From Leptospira broomii serovar Hurstbridge str. 5399 (lineage in GTDB: Bacteria; Spirochaetota; Leptospiria; Leptospirales; Leptospiraceae), in contig NZ_AHMO02000008.1 of NCBI RefSeq assembly GCF_000243715.2, positions 1 through 64,000 of the forward strand: a stretch of 64,000 bases of DNA. The letters run 5' to 3'. The position numbers and the translations under genes were made by a program. The notes beneath the pieces are model-generated. The model worked only from the letters and a program-made list of their open reading frames with translations. It made no database searches and was not told where the DNA came from. Position 1 is the stretch's first letter. Each line of letters begins with the position of its first letter. Shown here in pieces: positions 10,032 to 19,478 of the stretch.

Positions 10032-10145
10032 CAGAGGCTATTCGATTGAAATGCTTCGATTCTTCGATACTGCAAACTCCAAATCTGCGGGTTTGGAAGA
10101 AAACTCGCGTCTAACGCTATAACCCGAACGTATTCCACTCATCAA

Positions 10146-10635
10146 AAAAACATACCTCTAAAATCTCCTATACACACTCCGGGTATCCCTGGTTAAACGC
10201 CCAATACAAAAACCATAAGATGGTAAACCACTCAGCTCACTCAAAAGACAAGAGATATCGCTGGGCTAGGAATAGATGGGTAACAAAGGAAGGAGTTCAC
10301 ATACAATACGCGGAGGGAAATCACAGGGTAATCAAGCAAGCATTCTCTTCCTACGGCTATCTTCGCCCGAATATTCACAGCTCTACTTGAATGAGTTTTG
10401 TTTCTTCAGAAATCTAAAGGTGTTCGGGTTGGATGCGATCGTGCAGAACTGGAGGGAGAGGATCGGAGTCGAGGTCGAAGAAATACCCACGGCAATCGAA
10501 GATAAAAACCGACCTGCCGAACTAAGCAAATGGAGGCGGGACGCGAAACCTGCTTCGCAGGCTCCATTTGCTTTACCTAAGCTGAAAGCGATTGTACCCA
10601 CGCAAGTGCGGATTGTCAACAAGAAATGCCTATCT
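10146..10635 (+). pseudogene. 3' fragment of IS1595-like transposase gene (tandem duplicate)
   Basis: These 490 bases repeat 11420-11913 almost exactly, with two or three substitutions and one 4-bp deletion. The deletion removes bases from the codons for Thr-Asp-Ser-Gly (HTDSGYPW in the other copy). It both shifts the frame and destroys a conserved Asp of the DDE domain. The piece is therefore non-functional. It ends exactly where the longer copy begins, so the two form a tandem of a truncated right end and a left-truncated element. Confidence 0.85.
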
Positions 10636-11930
10636 ATTTCCCCAATACAATCCATACAAATTAAGAAATCAAGATGCTCTAAAAGAGAACGTTCTTCCGG
10701 TTAAAACCGAATACTATCATAATATAACGGAATTCTTTTTAGATACCTTCTATCCTAAGTTCTGCCCGGACTGTAAGAACCAATTAACGAAGAAAATCAA
10801 GACGAGAGATTACCTCATTCGTTGCGAAGAATGCCACTACATGACCTCACGGCTTTCCTATACTCCCCTTCACCATTTTAAACTACCTTTATGGGTATTC
10901 GGATACGTGTTGGAAGAATCCTATCTACAAAGCCCGAAAGTTCTGACTGCAACCGCTATACAAAAGAAAACGGGGATCTCCTACAAAACCGCACTTCTTC
11001 TAAAACGGAGAATCCAACTCTTCGCAAGCGAGCAGAAGGATAACGTCCGGGATCTCGTATATTCTAAGCTTCAAAAGGAAAACCAAGACTTCTCTAACCC
11101 GGAAAATACCGCTCGGTTAATAGCCGAAAAACCTGTGCGAAAAAGCCAAGGACCCAAAGCAAAGAAAGCGGTCTCAGAGAAGAATAATACCACTCTAACC
11201 AACGCGGATACACTAGTACTATATTCTGCCTCTCAGAGGGCAAATAAGGGCCGTAAAAGGCATAAACACGGGGGTTCTACGGCTTCTATCTATATGAGCG
11301 ATAAACTGGGCGGAAAGCAAATTGGAACCCTTGTACATACAATTGCGACCAGTAACGGCGCGTTAATATTAGATTCTGTCCCGGATCAGAAGATGAATAC
11401 ACTCGGGCCGATAATAAAGAAAAACATACCTCTAAAATCTCCTATACACACTGATTCAGGGTATCCCTGGTTAAACGCCCAATATAAAAACCATAAGATG
11501 GTAAACCACTCAGCTCACTCAAAAGACAAGAGATATCGCTGGGCTAGGAATAGATGGGTAACAAAGGAAGGAGTTCACATACAATACGCGGAGGGAAATC
11601 ACAGGGTAATCAAGCAAGCATTCTCTTCCTACGGCTATCTTCGCCCGAATATTCACAGCTCTACTTGAATGAGTTTTGTTTCTTCAGAAATCTAAAGGTG
11701 TTCGGGTTGGATGCGATCGTGCAGAACTGGAGGGAGAGGATCGGAGTCGAGGTCGAAGAAATACCCACGGCAATCGAAGATAAAAACCGACCTGCCGAAC
11801 TAAGCAAATGGAGGCGGGACGCGAAACCTGCTTCGCAGGCTCCATTTGCTTTACCTAAGCTGAAAGCAATTGTACCCACGCAAGTGCGGATTGTCAACAA
11901 GAAATGCCTATCTCAATACGTCGTTTAATA
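10633..11930 (+). pseudogene. IS1595-like transposase, frameshifted
   Basis: The readable frame runs to the stop at 11666-11668. It includes CPDCKNQ and CEECHYM (a zinc ribbon near the N-terminus), HHFKLPLWVFGYVLEE, and the DDE-domain segments ALILDSVPDQK, HTDSGYPW and [15 protein letters not shown]. The family's C-terminal part ([20 protein letters not shown]) continues in the -1 frame from about 11645, consistent with loss of one G in the run at RPEYS. The same shift is present in the upstream fragment, so it predates the duplication. No convincing native start codon remains, since the 5' end is missing. The gene is probably inactive. Confidence 0.75.
10636..11913 (+). mobile_element. IS1595-family insertion sequence, 5'-truncated
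   Basis: The element carries a transposase with an N-terminal zinc-binding part and an ISXO2-like DDE domain. The right end is the sequence finishing AAGAAATGCCTATCT at 11913, because the same bases end the upstream fragment at 10635. No inverted match to that end is seen at the left junction, so the left end appears to be lost. The right end abuts the flagellar gene on the minus strand and supplies that gene's last codon and stop. Confidence 0.75.
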
Positions 11931-12771
11931 AACGACCTAACATTTGATCCTGAGTTTGTACGGTCTTCTGATTCGCTTCATAGGAGCGATTGACTTCGAT
12001 CATTTCCACCATTTCGGTTACCACGCTTACGTTAGACGCTTCTAAAAAACCCTGTAATAGATTCGGTTCTTCGTTCAAAGCGAAAGGTTGCGGCTCTCCA
12101 GATTCCGGCGTATCCGCATAGAATGAATCACCTTCCTTATCAAGGTGTCTCGGATTTTCAACTGTGCGAATTTTGATACGGTCGAGTAGCACGGGAGTTT
12201 CGAACCGATTCTTGTCGATAGATGTGGAATTCCTAGGATCGTTTCCGATTTCTCCGTTGATCCAAACTTCTCCGTTTTCTCGAATTAGAAAATTGCCTCT
12301 TGCCACTTTGATCGGACCGTTTTCTCCCATTAGTGGAAATCCTTGAGGCGTAACCAAATACCCGTTCGTATCCAAAACGAAGGCTCCGGATCGCGAAAGT
12401 CTTTCTCCTCGATTGGTCAATACGCTAAAAAACGCAGGGTGCTCCGATCCCGGTCGATCCTGAAGCATCATATCGAAAGGATTATCCGTCTTTTTTACGG
12501 CGCCCTGCTCGAAACGAGTATAAACTTCGTTTACTTCCCCGCCTAATCCCAGCTTGCCGATAACCGGAGCCGTATCAAAAGATCCCATCGGAACTTTTCC
12601 GACTCCGTCTTCATTGTATCTATGCAATAATAACTCGGGAAAGGTTTTAAATACAGTGGTGTCTCTTTTATATGCCGTTTTATCCACGTTCGCCAAGTTA
12701 TTTGAAATAACGTCCATGCGAGTTTGTTGGATCGTCATTCCATTCGATCCCGTATAAAGTCCTCTTAGCAT
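11908..12771 (-). CDS. flgF: flagellar hook-basal body rod protein (FlgF/FlgG-like)
   Basis: The product has 287 residues. The N-terminal rod signature [15 protein letters not shown] and the C-terminal [25 protein letters not shown] are the paired helices that form the coiled coil of axial flagellar proteins. A separate canonical flgG lies at 21062, so this is more likely FlgF. The ATG at 12771 is preceded by GGGAGG at a good distance; the ATG at 12786 overlaps that site and is less likely. The last Arg codon and the TAG stop (11908-11913) lie in the end of the adjoining IS element, so the original C-terminus may have been slightly different. In Leptospira the rod belongs to the periplasmic flagellum. 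Confidence 0.85.
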   Translation of the reverse strand: MLRGLYTGSNGMTIQQTRMDVISNNLANVDKTAYKRDTTVFKTFPELLLHRYNEDGVGKVPMGSFDTAPVIGKLGLGGEVNEVYTRFEQGAVKKTDNPFDMMLQDRPGSEHPAFFSVLTNRGERLSRSGAFVLDTNGYLVTPQGFPLMGENGPIKVARGNFLIRENGEVWINGEIGNDPRNSTSIDKNRFETPVLLDRIKIRTVENPRHLDKEGDSFYADTPESGEPQPFALNEEPNLLQGFLEASNVSVVTEMVEMIEVNRSYEANQKTVQTQDQMLGRLLNDVLR

Positions 12772-12906
12772 GAGGTGTCCTCCCAAAAAGCAGATGCAGC
12801 TCCATTATTAAGATCGGGATTTTTTAGATTTCCAGAAGGGAGATTTTGTCCCATTAGGAAAAAACCTTTGACATCCCTTCGCGAGGCGGGGATATCTATC
12901 CGGGAA

Positions 12907-14172
12907 ATGAAGAAGAAAGGGTACTTTCTTTCAGTCGGGGCGGGCAAAAACCAGTTACCCTTGATTCAAGCCTGCAAGAGTCTAGGTCTGGATGTGATTT
13001 CAGTAGACCGGAACGATAAAGCTCCCGGATTCTCCTTTTCTAATCTTAGAATTATCGAATCGGTTCATGAATATCGTCGAATTCACCGGGCTGTTTCGGA
13101 AAATCCTCTCCCGATTCCCATACTAGGTGTAGGCACCCGTTCTTACGGGAAGGCGACTTACACTACGGCCTATCTTGCAGAAAAACTAAAGTTACGGTAT
13201 GCCAGCACCGATTCTGTTTTACTTTTTTCCGATAAACATCTTTTAAAATCCATTGCAAGTGAAAAAGGAATTCGAGTGCCGAGGGACATTCCTTTTTCCG
13301 AATTGCGAGCCAAAGAGAAATCGATCCCCTATCCTTGGATCGCAAAACCGAGTCAAGGCAGCGGAAAACATGGAATCCGTCTTCTAACTTCCGACGCGGT
13401 CGTTTCCCACTTTCTTTCGGCGATTAATCCTCCCGCAAAAAAAGGCTCCGCAAAATCGAAAAAAAGCACAGCAATTAAAAATCCGCCGGAAGAAAAATGG
13501 ATCTTAGAGGAATTCATTCCGGGTTTGGAATGCACGGTATTAGGTCTTGTCTCCTCCGATGAATTTCATTTGGTAAGTCTGACTCTTAAAGAGACGTCCG
13601 AATTTCCCCCTTTCTTAGAAGCGGCTCATAGACTTCCCTTTCCTAAATCCGAGATAACGGGGGAAATCATTATGCTCTGTCGCTCCATCGTCAAGGCAAC
13701 AGGATTGAAAAATTGTCCCTTTGTTGCCGAATTCAAACTAAACGCCGACGGAGAGCCGGTGTTAATCGAAGCCGCACCCGAGGTAGGAGGAGAATATCTA
13801 GCCGACGTTCTTGTCCCAGGCTATATGCAATATGATTATTTTTCGAATTTTATAAAATTATTAATTGGTGAACCGTTCGAACTTCCTCCTTCCACGCTAC
13901 AATCGAGTCCGAACAAAAAAGCGCAGATCCGCTTTGAAATTCCTCCGCGGGGAATTTCGATCTTAAAGCAGGTGCCAGAATTTCGAGTAAAGTCTCGGGA
14001 GAAAGTCCTGTTTGAAAGAACTCTCCACGAAGTCGGAACAAAACTAGATACTTCCGTAGGCAACGAAGTCCGCCCTCTAGTTCTCGGAATCAAAACCGAT
14101 TCCTCTCAACCTGAAGAAGTTTGGAACGAAAGCATTAAGACTAGATTTAAGGCTGAATATGATGTCCGCTGA
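12907..14172 (+). CDS. ATP-grasp family ligase
   Basis: The product has 421 residues from the ATG at 12907. It begins with a Rossmann-like pre-ATP-grasp segment (SVGAGKNQLPLIQACKSLGL). The ATP-grasp fold follows: YPWIAKPSQGSGKHGI (nucleotide loop), EEFIPGLECTVLGLV, and the metal-binding pair FVAEFKLNADGEPVLIEAAP. Such enzymes join a carboxylate to an amine using ATP, as in CarB, PurK and PylC types. The substrate is unknown. It is the first gene of a run of four that overlap one another (14-nt overlap with the next), which points to a shared pathway or shared expression. A longer frame back to 12775 exists, but it overlaps the divergent flagellar promoter region. Confidence 0.8.
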   Translation: MKKKGYFLSVGAGKNQLPLIQACKSLGLDVISVDRNDKAPGFSFSNLRIIESVHEYRRIHRAVSENPLPIPILGVGTRSYGKATYTTAYLAEKLKLRYASTDSVLLFSDKHLLKSIASEKGIRVPRDIPFSELRAKEKSIPYPWIAKPSQGSGKHGIRLLTSDAVVSHFLSAINPPAKKGSAKSKKSTAIKNPPEEKWILEEFIPGLECTVLGLVSSDEFHLVSLTLKETSEFPPFLEAAHRLPFPKSEITGEIIMLCRSIVKATGLKNCPFVAEFKLNADGEPVLIEAAPEVGGEYLADVLVPGYMQYDYFSNFIKLLIGEPFELPPSTLQSSPNKKAQIRFEIPPRGISILKQVPEFRVKSREKVLFERTLHEVGTKLDTSVGNEVRPLVLGIKTDSSQPEEVWNESIKTRFKAEYDVR

Positions 14173-14794
14173 TCATCCCTCTAAGCAAGCCTGGGAAACT
14201 CATTATACTCGATCCAAATCTAAGTTAAATTATCCGGACGAGAATCTAGTTCGAATTCTTTCTAGGATTCCGACCTCGATAGCATCTCGTCAAGCTCTCG
14301 ACTTCGGTGCCGGATCCGGACGGCATTGTATTTTATTAAACGAATACGGATACGAAGTCAGTGCGGCGGATTATAGTGAAAATTCCATTTCGTCGATACG
14401 AGAATCCTACCCCTGGGCAAAAACGTTTCTCTTGGACCGTCCACCGTACCCCTTTAAAAACGAGCAATTTGATCTAATCGTAAGTTGGGGCGTACTGCAT
14501 TATAACCGCCCTGATATGGCTAAAGCAATGTTAAACGACCTAAAGAGAATTATGAAATCCGGGGCTTATCTTGCGGCGTCTATTAGAGCTTTAGGAGACA
14601 CTCACTTGCAAGCTAAGGACGGAAGAATAGGAACTCCCGATTTACAGGGAGGGTCCACCTGGTTCTATTCCGAGTCTGAAATTAGGGATTTAGGATCGGG
14701 TTTTTCTTCTTTCGAACTCGGTTATACTGAACGGACTCCATTAGGAAAACTGGATGAGAGGATTTGCCATTGGATCTTTCTCGCTCGGAAGTAA
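14159..14794 (+). CDS. class I SAM-dependent methyltransferase
   Basis: The product has 211 residues. Motif I is LDFGAGSGRHCILL, followed by VSAADYSENSI (acidic end of strand 2) and FDLIVSWGVLHY (motif IV region). Length and motifs fit small-molecule or tellurite-resistance-type methyltransferases. Its start overlaps the ATP-grasp gene by 14 nt, and its end overlaps the next methyltransferase by 31 nt. The methyl acceptor is unknown. Confidence 0.8.
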   Translation: MMSADHPSKQAWETHYTRSKSKLNYPDENLVRILSRIPTSIASRQALDFGAGSGRHCILLNEYGYEVSAADYSENSISSIRESYPWAKTFLLDRPPYPFKNEQFDLIVSWGVLHYNRPDMAKAMLNDLKRIMKSGAYLAASIRALGDTHLQAKDGRIGTPDLQGGSTWFYSESEIRDLGSGFSSFELGYTERTPLGKLDERICHWIFLARK

Positions 14795-15657
14795 TTTACG
14801 AAGAATGTCCATTAGACGAAACGTGTTGCTGGGAATACCTTTACACTTCGGAATATTCGGATTTCAAATTACCGATCCGCATTTGTAAAACCTGCGGCTT
14901 ACAAGCCCAATTCCCCCGCCCTCTCCCGGAAGAACTGTATAATGAGGATTACTATACCGGGAACCAAGGGTTTACGTATAGAGACGAACGTATAACAGAA
15001 AAATTCGATCGATATGTTTGGTTCGCTCGACTTACGAATATCGCAAAATTCCGATCGGAAGGAAACTTTCTAGATATAGGATGCTCCTTTGGAGGATTTC
15101 TGAATTGTGCGAGAGAAAGGGGCTATGTTCCGTTCGGAGTCGAGATCTCCCCTTATTCCGCAAAACAAGCCGCTCTGCGGGGAATTAAAATTTGGCAGGG
15201 GCAGTTTTTAGACGCGGATTTACCCGAAAAATTTTTCGACGTAATCACATTGATCGAAGTAATCGAGCATCTGGAAAATCCGAAAGCTGTCTTCGATAAA
15301 CTTGCAAAAATTTTAAAGCCCGGAGGATTGCTTCTCCTTCAAACGGCAAATTTCGAGGGTCGGCAAGCCAAGGAAGCAGGACCGAAATATCACTATTACC
15401 TCCCCGGTCACGTATATTATTATTCCGAATCTAACCTCCGGAAAATTCTTGCCAAACGAGGATTCGAGCGGCAAGTTACCTACCTCGGCGTGGACTTCCC
15501 TCTTTACGCAAAACTTTTAAAATCGAGAGGGAGTTTCAAGTCTTGGAAAGACTATCGGAAATGGATTACGATATCGTTTTACCATTTTCGCAGCAAACTT
15601 AAACGAGGCGGGCTGCCACTGACTTCCTCAATGGTGCATTACGCGATAAAATTATGA
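14764..15657 (+). CDS. class I SAM-dependent methyltransferase with N-terminal Cys motif
   Basis: The product has 297 residues and appears to start at a TTG codon. Residues 15-45 hold several Cys, including CKTCG, a short zinc-ribbon-like motif seen in methyltransferases of sugar and lipid pathways. The methylase core has FLDIGCSFGGFLNCA (motif I), FGVEIS and FDVITLIEVIEHLENP (motif IV). A basic C-terminal tail follows. It overlaps the genes on both sides (31 nt upstream, 4 nt downstream with an ATGA junction). Substrate not known. Confidence 0.8.
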   Translation: MPLDLSRSEVIYEECPLDETCCWEYLYTSEYSDFKLPIRICKTCGLQAQFPRPLPEELYNEDYYTGNQGFTYRDERITEKFDRYVWFARLTNIAKFRSEGNFLDIGCSFGGFLNCARERGYVPFGVEISPYSAKQAALRGIKIWQGQFLDADLPEKFFDVITLIEVIEHLENPKAVFDKLAKILKPGGLLLLQTANFEGRQAKEAGPKYHYYLPGHVYYYSESNLRKILAKRGFERQVTYLGVDFPLYAKLLKSRGSFKSWKDYRKWITISFYHFRSKLKRGGLPLTSSMVHYAIKL

Positions 15658-17906
15658 GTTCTCACCCAAATCATAAATATAGTAGATTATTCGATTATAT
15701 ACCCGATTCGGGAATATTAAGAAAATTAAATTTCTCCGCCAGAGTATTGGCTTCTTCCGCATATCGCTTCGTCAAAGACGACTGTCTTATGAAAGCTTCC
15801 GGAATTTCCTACACTACTATCGTTTCTCTGATCCCGATGTTTACCGTAGCTCTTTCCTTGCTTACTATCACTTCGGGATTAGAAAATCGAAAAGAAGAGA
15901 TATTTGACCGCATTAACGCGTTTTTTCTCGCTAGTAATATCAATTTAGATATCAATCCATATTTGGAAACGATCGGTGATTTGATAGACGCGGCCAGACA
16001 GATCGGCGCGATCGGCTTTGTTATTTTGGTATTCTCCGCGACAGCAGTGCTCCGGTCCCTCGAAAATTCCTTTAACGGAATTTGGCGTATAGACGTTAAC
16101 CGTTCCTTCTTACAAAAATTCGTCTTTTACTTTTTTATCCTATCGATAGGTCCTCTTTTAATCGTAATCGGCCAAGGATTGGTGGAGAAGATGACTGATT
16201 TTTTCCGCCCCCCTCACTATCTCAGTATGGACAAGGAACCGGACGGTAAAATTTGGATCGCGGGAGAAAGCGGAAATCTTTTCCGGCTGGATAAGAATTT
16301 AAAGAACGATTATGTTATCTCGGAAGCCGATATCGATTTGGAAAATATTCGTTGTGTCGATTCTTTCGGAACTAGATTAGATTTTTGTAAAAAAACGGAA
16401 CTGAAACAGGAAGATTTCATCCGGGTGCTCGTCCGCGAGGATAAAGTTTATGCAATATCTCGAAAAGGGCTCTTTTTAAACCGACCCTTGGAAGGTTCCG
16501 TATGGAATGCGATTTATTTCGAGAATACCCAATTTTCCGATTTCGAGTTCGTAAGCGACGGGAATTTCTATTTTATATTCGGAAACGGTGAAGTTCTTCA
16601 TTTTTTCAATCAAGGAAGAAGTTACAAGCCCATCTTCCCCAATACTCTAAAAATCCAAGCGAATCGAATTTACTTTCCCGAGTTTGGAGAAGGATATTTG
16701 GCGGACGAGGACGGTAATGTCTGGAAGAGCGAGGACGGAGGAGTCACTTGGACTGCAAATAAAATCGCAGGACAGGGCTTGAAGGACATTCATAGGATTC
16801 GCCAGGATGAACTCATTGTAGCCGGAGAAAGAGGATCCATTTACAAGACGACCGATTCGGGTCAAAGTTGGAAAAATCTCAGTCATAAGCGTTATACGTT
16901 CCAAAAAGTATGGTCGGTCGAAAACCAAGAATCGACGGACATCTTCCTTCTTGACTCTCTCGGAAATATATTAGTTTCGATAGACGGAGGAGAGCATTGG
17001 AATTCCTTCTATGTTCCGGTTCGCGGGAAAGTATTCGCGTCGGTTTTATTCGACAGAAGCGAAAACGGTCGTTTTAGATTATTGAATATAGGAGAATACG
17101 AAAAGATCAGTCTTTCCGAGTATAGAGAAGTACAGTATATGACTACGGTTCTCCGCGGCGGAGATTCCGTTTTCTCCCCGTACAATATTCTGCGATTAGC
17201 TTTTCCGCTAACAGCAATTTGGTGGTTTTTTCTGGCCCTATTCACTTTAATTCCGAATACGAAAGTTCCTATCAGAGCGTCTTCGATCGGGGCGGCATTT
17301 ACAAGCTTGATCTTCCTATTCTTTCTCTACGGCTTTAAAGTATATGTTACGTCGTTTTCGGAAACGACGATGATCGTCTACAAGGCCTTGGCGGCGATTC
17401 CTATATTTTTGATCGGAGTTTATTCTCTCTCCATGATCGTTCTCTACGGTGCCGAAATAACCGCCTGCGTCCAGTTTCCGGAACGATATTTGGTTCCGTT
17501 TCAGTTAGTCGAAGAACGTCACACCTCTTTTAGCGACGAATTTAGAAAATTATTAGCGATATTAAAAGCCGCCTATTCGATTCAAAAGCAAAGTAAACTC
17601 TCGGCTTCGACCGAAACTTTGGCGATTCAGTCCGGATTGAATTCCGAAGAGATTCCTAGATTAACGAAAAATTTATCCGAAGTCGGCCTCTTGAGCGAAA
17701 CATCGGAGGGGACATGGCTACCGGTCGCTTCCGGGCTAGATTTAACTCTCGGCGACTTCTATCGAAAAATTCCCGAGCCGCTCTTAAAAGAGGACCCCTC
17801 TCAACGAATCTATCCGGATAAAATACGGGAGAAAATGGAAAAGGCGGAATTAAATCTCCAAAAAGATTTGGATGCAGTTACGTTTAGGGACTTGATAGAC
17901 GGGTAA
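15654..17906 (+). CDS. YihY/BrkB-family membrane protein with inserted YCF48/BNR-like beta-propeller
   Basis: The product has 750 residues. Residues 30-185 form the first YihY/BrkB membrane segments (KASGISYTTIVSLIPMFTVA; ATAVLRSLENSFNGIWRI). About 315 residues then interrupt the family fold. They carry repeats of the type WKSEDGGVTW, YKTTDSGQSW and VSIDGGEHW, which are the Asp-box/YCF48 blades of a beta-propeller. The remaining membrane helices follow from about residue 510 (PNTKVPIRASSIGAAFTSLIF), and then a cytoplasmic winged-helix-like tail (residues 630-700). Ordinary YihY proteins are about 290-420 residues and lack the insert. The propeller probably sits on one face of the inner membrane. 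Last gene of the four-gene operon, converging on flgJ. Confidence 0.85.
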   Translation: MSSHPNHKYSRLFDYIPDSGILRKLNFSARVLASSAYRFVKDDCLMKASGISYTTIVSLIPMFTVALSLLTITSGLENRKEEIFDRINAFFLASNINLDINPYLETIGDLIDAARQIGAIGFVILVFSATAVLRSLENSFNGIWRIDVNRSFLQKFVFYFFILSIGPLLIVIGQGLVEKMTDFFRPPHYLSMDKEPDGKIWIAGESGNLFRLDKNLKNDYVISEADIDLENIRCVDSFGTRLDFCKKTELKQEDFIRVLVREDKVYAISRKGLFLNRPLEGSVWNAIYFENTQFSDFEFVSDGNFYFIFGNGEVLHFFNQGRSYKPIFPNTLKIQANRIYFPEFGEGYLADEDGNVWKSEDGGVTWTANKIAGQGLKDIHRIRQDELIVAGERGSIYKTTDSGQSWKNLSHKRYTFQKVWSVENQESTDIFLLDSLGNILVSIDGGEHWNSFYVPVRGKVFASVLFDRSENGRFRLLNIGEYEKISLSEYREVQYMTTVLRGGDSVFSPYNILRLAFPLTAIWWFFLALFTLIPNTKVPIRASSIGAAFTSLIFLFFLYGFKVYVTSFSETTMIVYKALAAIPIFLIGVYSLSMIVLYGAEITACVQFPERYLVPFQLVEERHTSFSDEFRKLLAILKAAYSIQKQSKLSASTETLAIQSGLNSEEIPRLTKNLSEVGLLSETSEGTWLPVASGLDLTLGDFYRKIPEPLLKEDPSQRIYPDKIREKMEKAELNLQKDLDAVTFRDLIDG

Positions 17907-17930
17907 TTAAAGGATTTCGCTGGTCGCGTC

Positions 17931-18401
17931 TCAGATCTTCGAGTCTAGCTTCTTGATCGGAGGAAGATTCGAAGACAAAGATTGGTAAATCTGCTCCGCA
18001 AGTCCGAGAGACGAGTTGGCGGAGAGATTCTTAGAGTATTCGTCGTAAAGCATATCTTCGAAAATCTCTTCAGCGTATCCGCCGTCTATCAATCCGGATT
18101 TATGTATGGTCGCTTTCATTTCTTTAAGTACCATCTTCACAAAAATCGATTCGAATTCGACCGAAGCGTCGTATAATCTTTTGCGATAAGGATCGGCAGT
18201 AACCTCTTCCTTAATATTATGAGGCATACGAACTTCCGAAGAGGAGACTTTTCCGGAAAGTTTATCGTTGAATTCCTCGCGTAGTAGTTCGGGAAACGTT
18301 TGCCCTTTGCGAAGTTCCTTTTCTTCCCGAAGAAGTCGCTGTACTTCCGGCCGCTCCGTTAAGTTTAAACGATTGGAATAATTATTAATTTGATCTATCA
18401 T
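17931..18401 (-). CDS. flgJ: FlgJ-like rod-assembly protein, rod domain only
   Basis: The product has 156 residues. The motif FESIFVKMVLKEMKATI and the ending LGLAEQIYQSL match the N-terminal domain of FlgJ, which caps the growing rod. The C-terminal muramidase domain found in enterobacterial FlgJ is absent, as is common outside that group. It is the last gene of the flgG-flgA-flgH-flgI-flgJ run, 3 bases after flgI. Confidence 0.85.
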   Translation of the reverse strand: MIDQINNYSNRLNLTERPEVQRLLREEKELRKGQTFPELLREEFNDKLSGKVSSSEVRMPHNIKEEVTADPYRKRLYDASVEFESIFVKMVLKEMKATIHKSGLIDGGYAEEIFEDMLYDEYSKNLSANSSLGLAEQIYQSLSSNLPPIKKLDSKI

Positions 18402-18404
18402 ATT

Positions 18405-19478
18405 CTACTGAACCTCGAGTTCCGCATGCAACGCGCCTGCGGTTTTCAGCGCTTCTAAAATAGCAATGATGTCCTTTGTGGATGCGCCAACCTTATTCAA
18501 GGCGTCCACCACATCCGAGACTTGGGTTGCTTCTTCGATCAAGAAAGATTCCTTGGGAGGCTGCTGATTATCCCTTCCGAGACGCGGACTGCGACGGTTT
18601 TTATCGGCAACCGAAAGACTTAAGCCGGAACGTGAGACTGCCACTTCGTCTATGACTATGTTTCCGCCCATTACGATGACCCCGGAGCGCTCGTTGATCA
18701 CTACCTTCGCCTTTGGCGAGGTTTCCACGGTCAAATTTTCCAGATCGGAAAGAAGAGCTAAAAGCCCTGGGGATTTATTGGAAAACCCCGCGCCTACTTC
18801 CAGTACGATTTCCGACGGAGATAAAGCCTGGATCGAATCCGCTTTTAAGCCGAATTTTTCGGGTATCGCTTCACGTATTTTATTGATGAGATTATTCAAC
18901 ATCGAAAAATCCGCTTCGTTTAATCGAATTACGACTCTCTGATTCGCGAAAAATTCTTCCTTCAATTCCGATTCTACGATGGCGCCTTGGTGGACGATGC
19001 CCACGGTCTTCTTGGAACTGCGGCCCGAGCTAGAACGTTCATTATCAGTCTTTCCGCCGAAGGAAATCACTCCGCTTGCCACGGCGTAGACCTTGTCATT
19101 GGCTGTTTTTAACGGAGATTGTAGAAGGACTCCGCCTTCCAGCGATTTAGCATCACCGATCGAAGAAACGGTAACATCCAATCGATCCCCTTTACGAGCG
19201 TAAGATGGAATATTGGCCGTAATTAAAACCGAGGCTATATTTTTAGTTTGGTCCGGCTTGAGATTCGCCTCGACGCCAAGATTCTTTAAGTAGTTCTTCA
19301 TGCTTTCGCTTGTCATCGGAGTCTTGCTATCTCCGGTTCCCGGTAGGCCTATCACAATTCCGTAACCCGTGATTTGATTGTCCCGAATTCCTTCGATTTT
19401 AGCAAAGTCCTTGAGTCGCACTTCCGCAGCTTGAGCCGAGGCCGTTACTAAGAGAAAAACGAAAAGAACTCTGATCAT
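18405..19478 (-). CDS. flgI: flagellar P-ring protein FlgI
   Basis: The product has 357 residues with a cleavable signal peptide (ending ASAQAA). The family core follows: IEGIRDNQITGYGIVIGLPG, ASVLITANIPSYARKGDRLD, and the C-terminal EVSDVVDALNKVG-like segment (here TQVSDVVDALNKVGASTKD). It forms the periplasmic ring around the rod. Other spirochaetes such as Borrelia and Treponema lack this gene. A Ser-rich insertion at about residue 150 is slightly unusual. The start overlaps the end of flgH by 4 nt. Confidence 0.95.
   Translation of the reverse strand: MIRVLFVFLLVTASAQAAEVRLKDFAKIEGIRDNQITGYGIVIGLPGTGDSKTPMTSESMKNYLKNLGVEANLKPDQTKNIASVLITANIPSYARKGDRLDVTVSSIGDAKSLEGGVLLQSPLKTANDKVYAVASGVISFGGKTDNERSSSGRSSKKTVGIVHQGAIVESELKEEFFANQRVVIRLNEADFSMLNNLINKIREAIPEKFGLKADSIQALSPSEIVLEVGAGFSNKSPGLLALLSDLENLTVETSPKAKVVINERSGVIVMGGNIVIDEVAVSRSGLSLSVADKNRRSPRLGRDNQQPPKESFLIEEATQVSDVVDALNKVGASTKDIIAILEALKTAGALHAELEVQ

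Noticed and set aside
10276..10704. 142-codon frame in the IS fragment
   Set aside because: It joins the shifted transposase tail to the next element; it is a product of the rearrangement.
11640..11660. Programmed -1 frameshift in the transposase
   Set aside because: No canonical slippery heptamer is present at the shift, so a simple one-base loss is more likely.
12775..12906. Longer start of the ATP-grasp gene
   Set aside because: It would begin next to the flagellar gene's start and add 44 residues unlike the family; the ATG at 12907 begins the fold.
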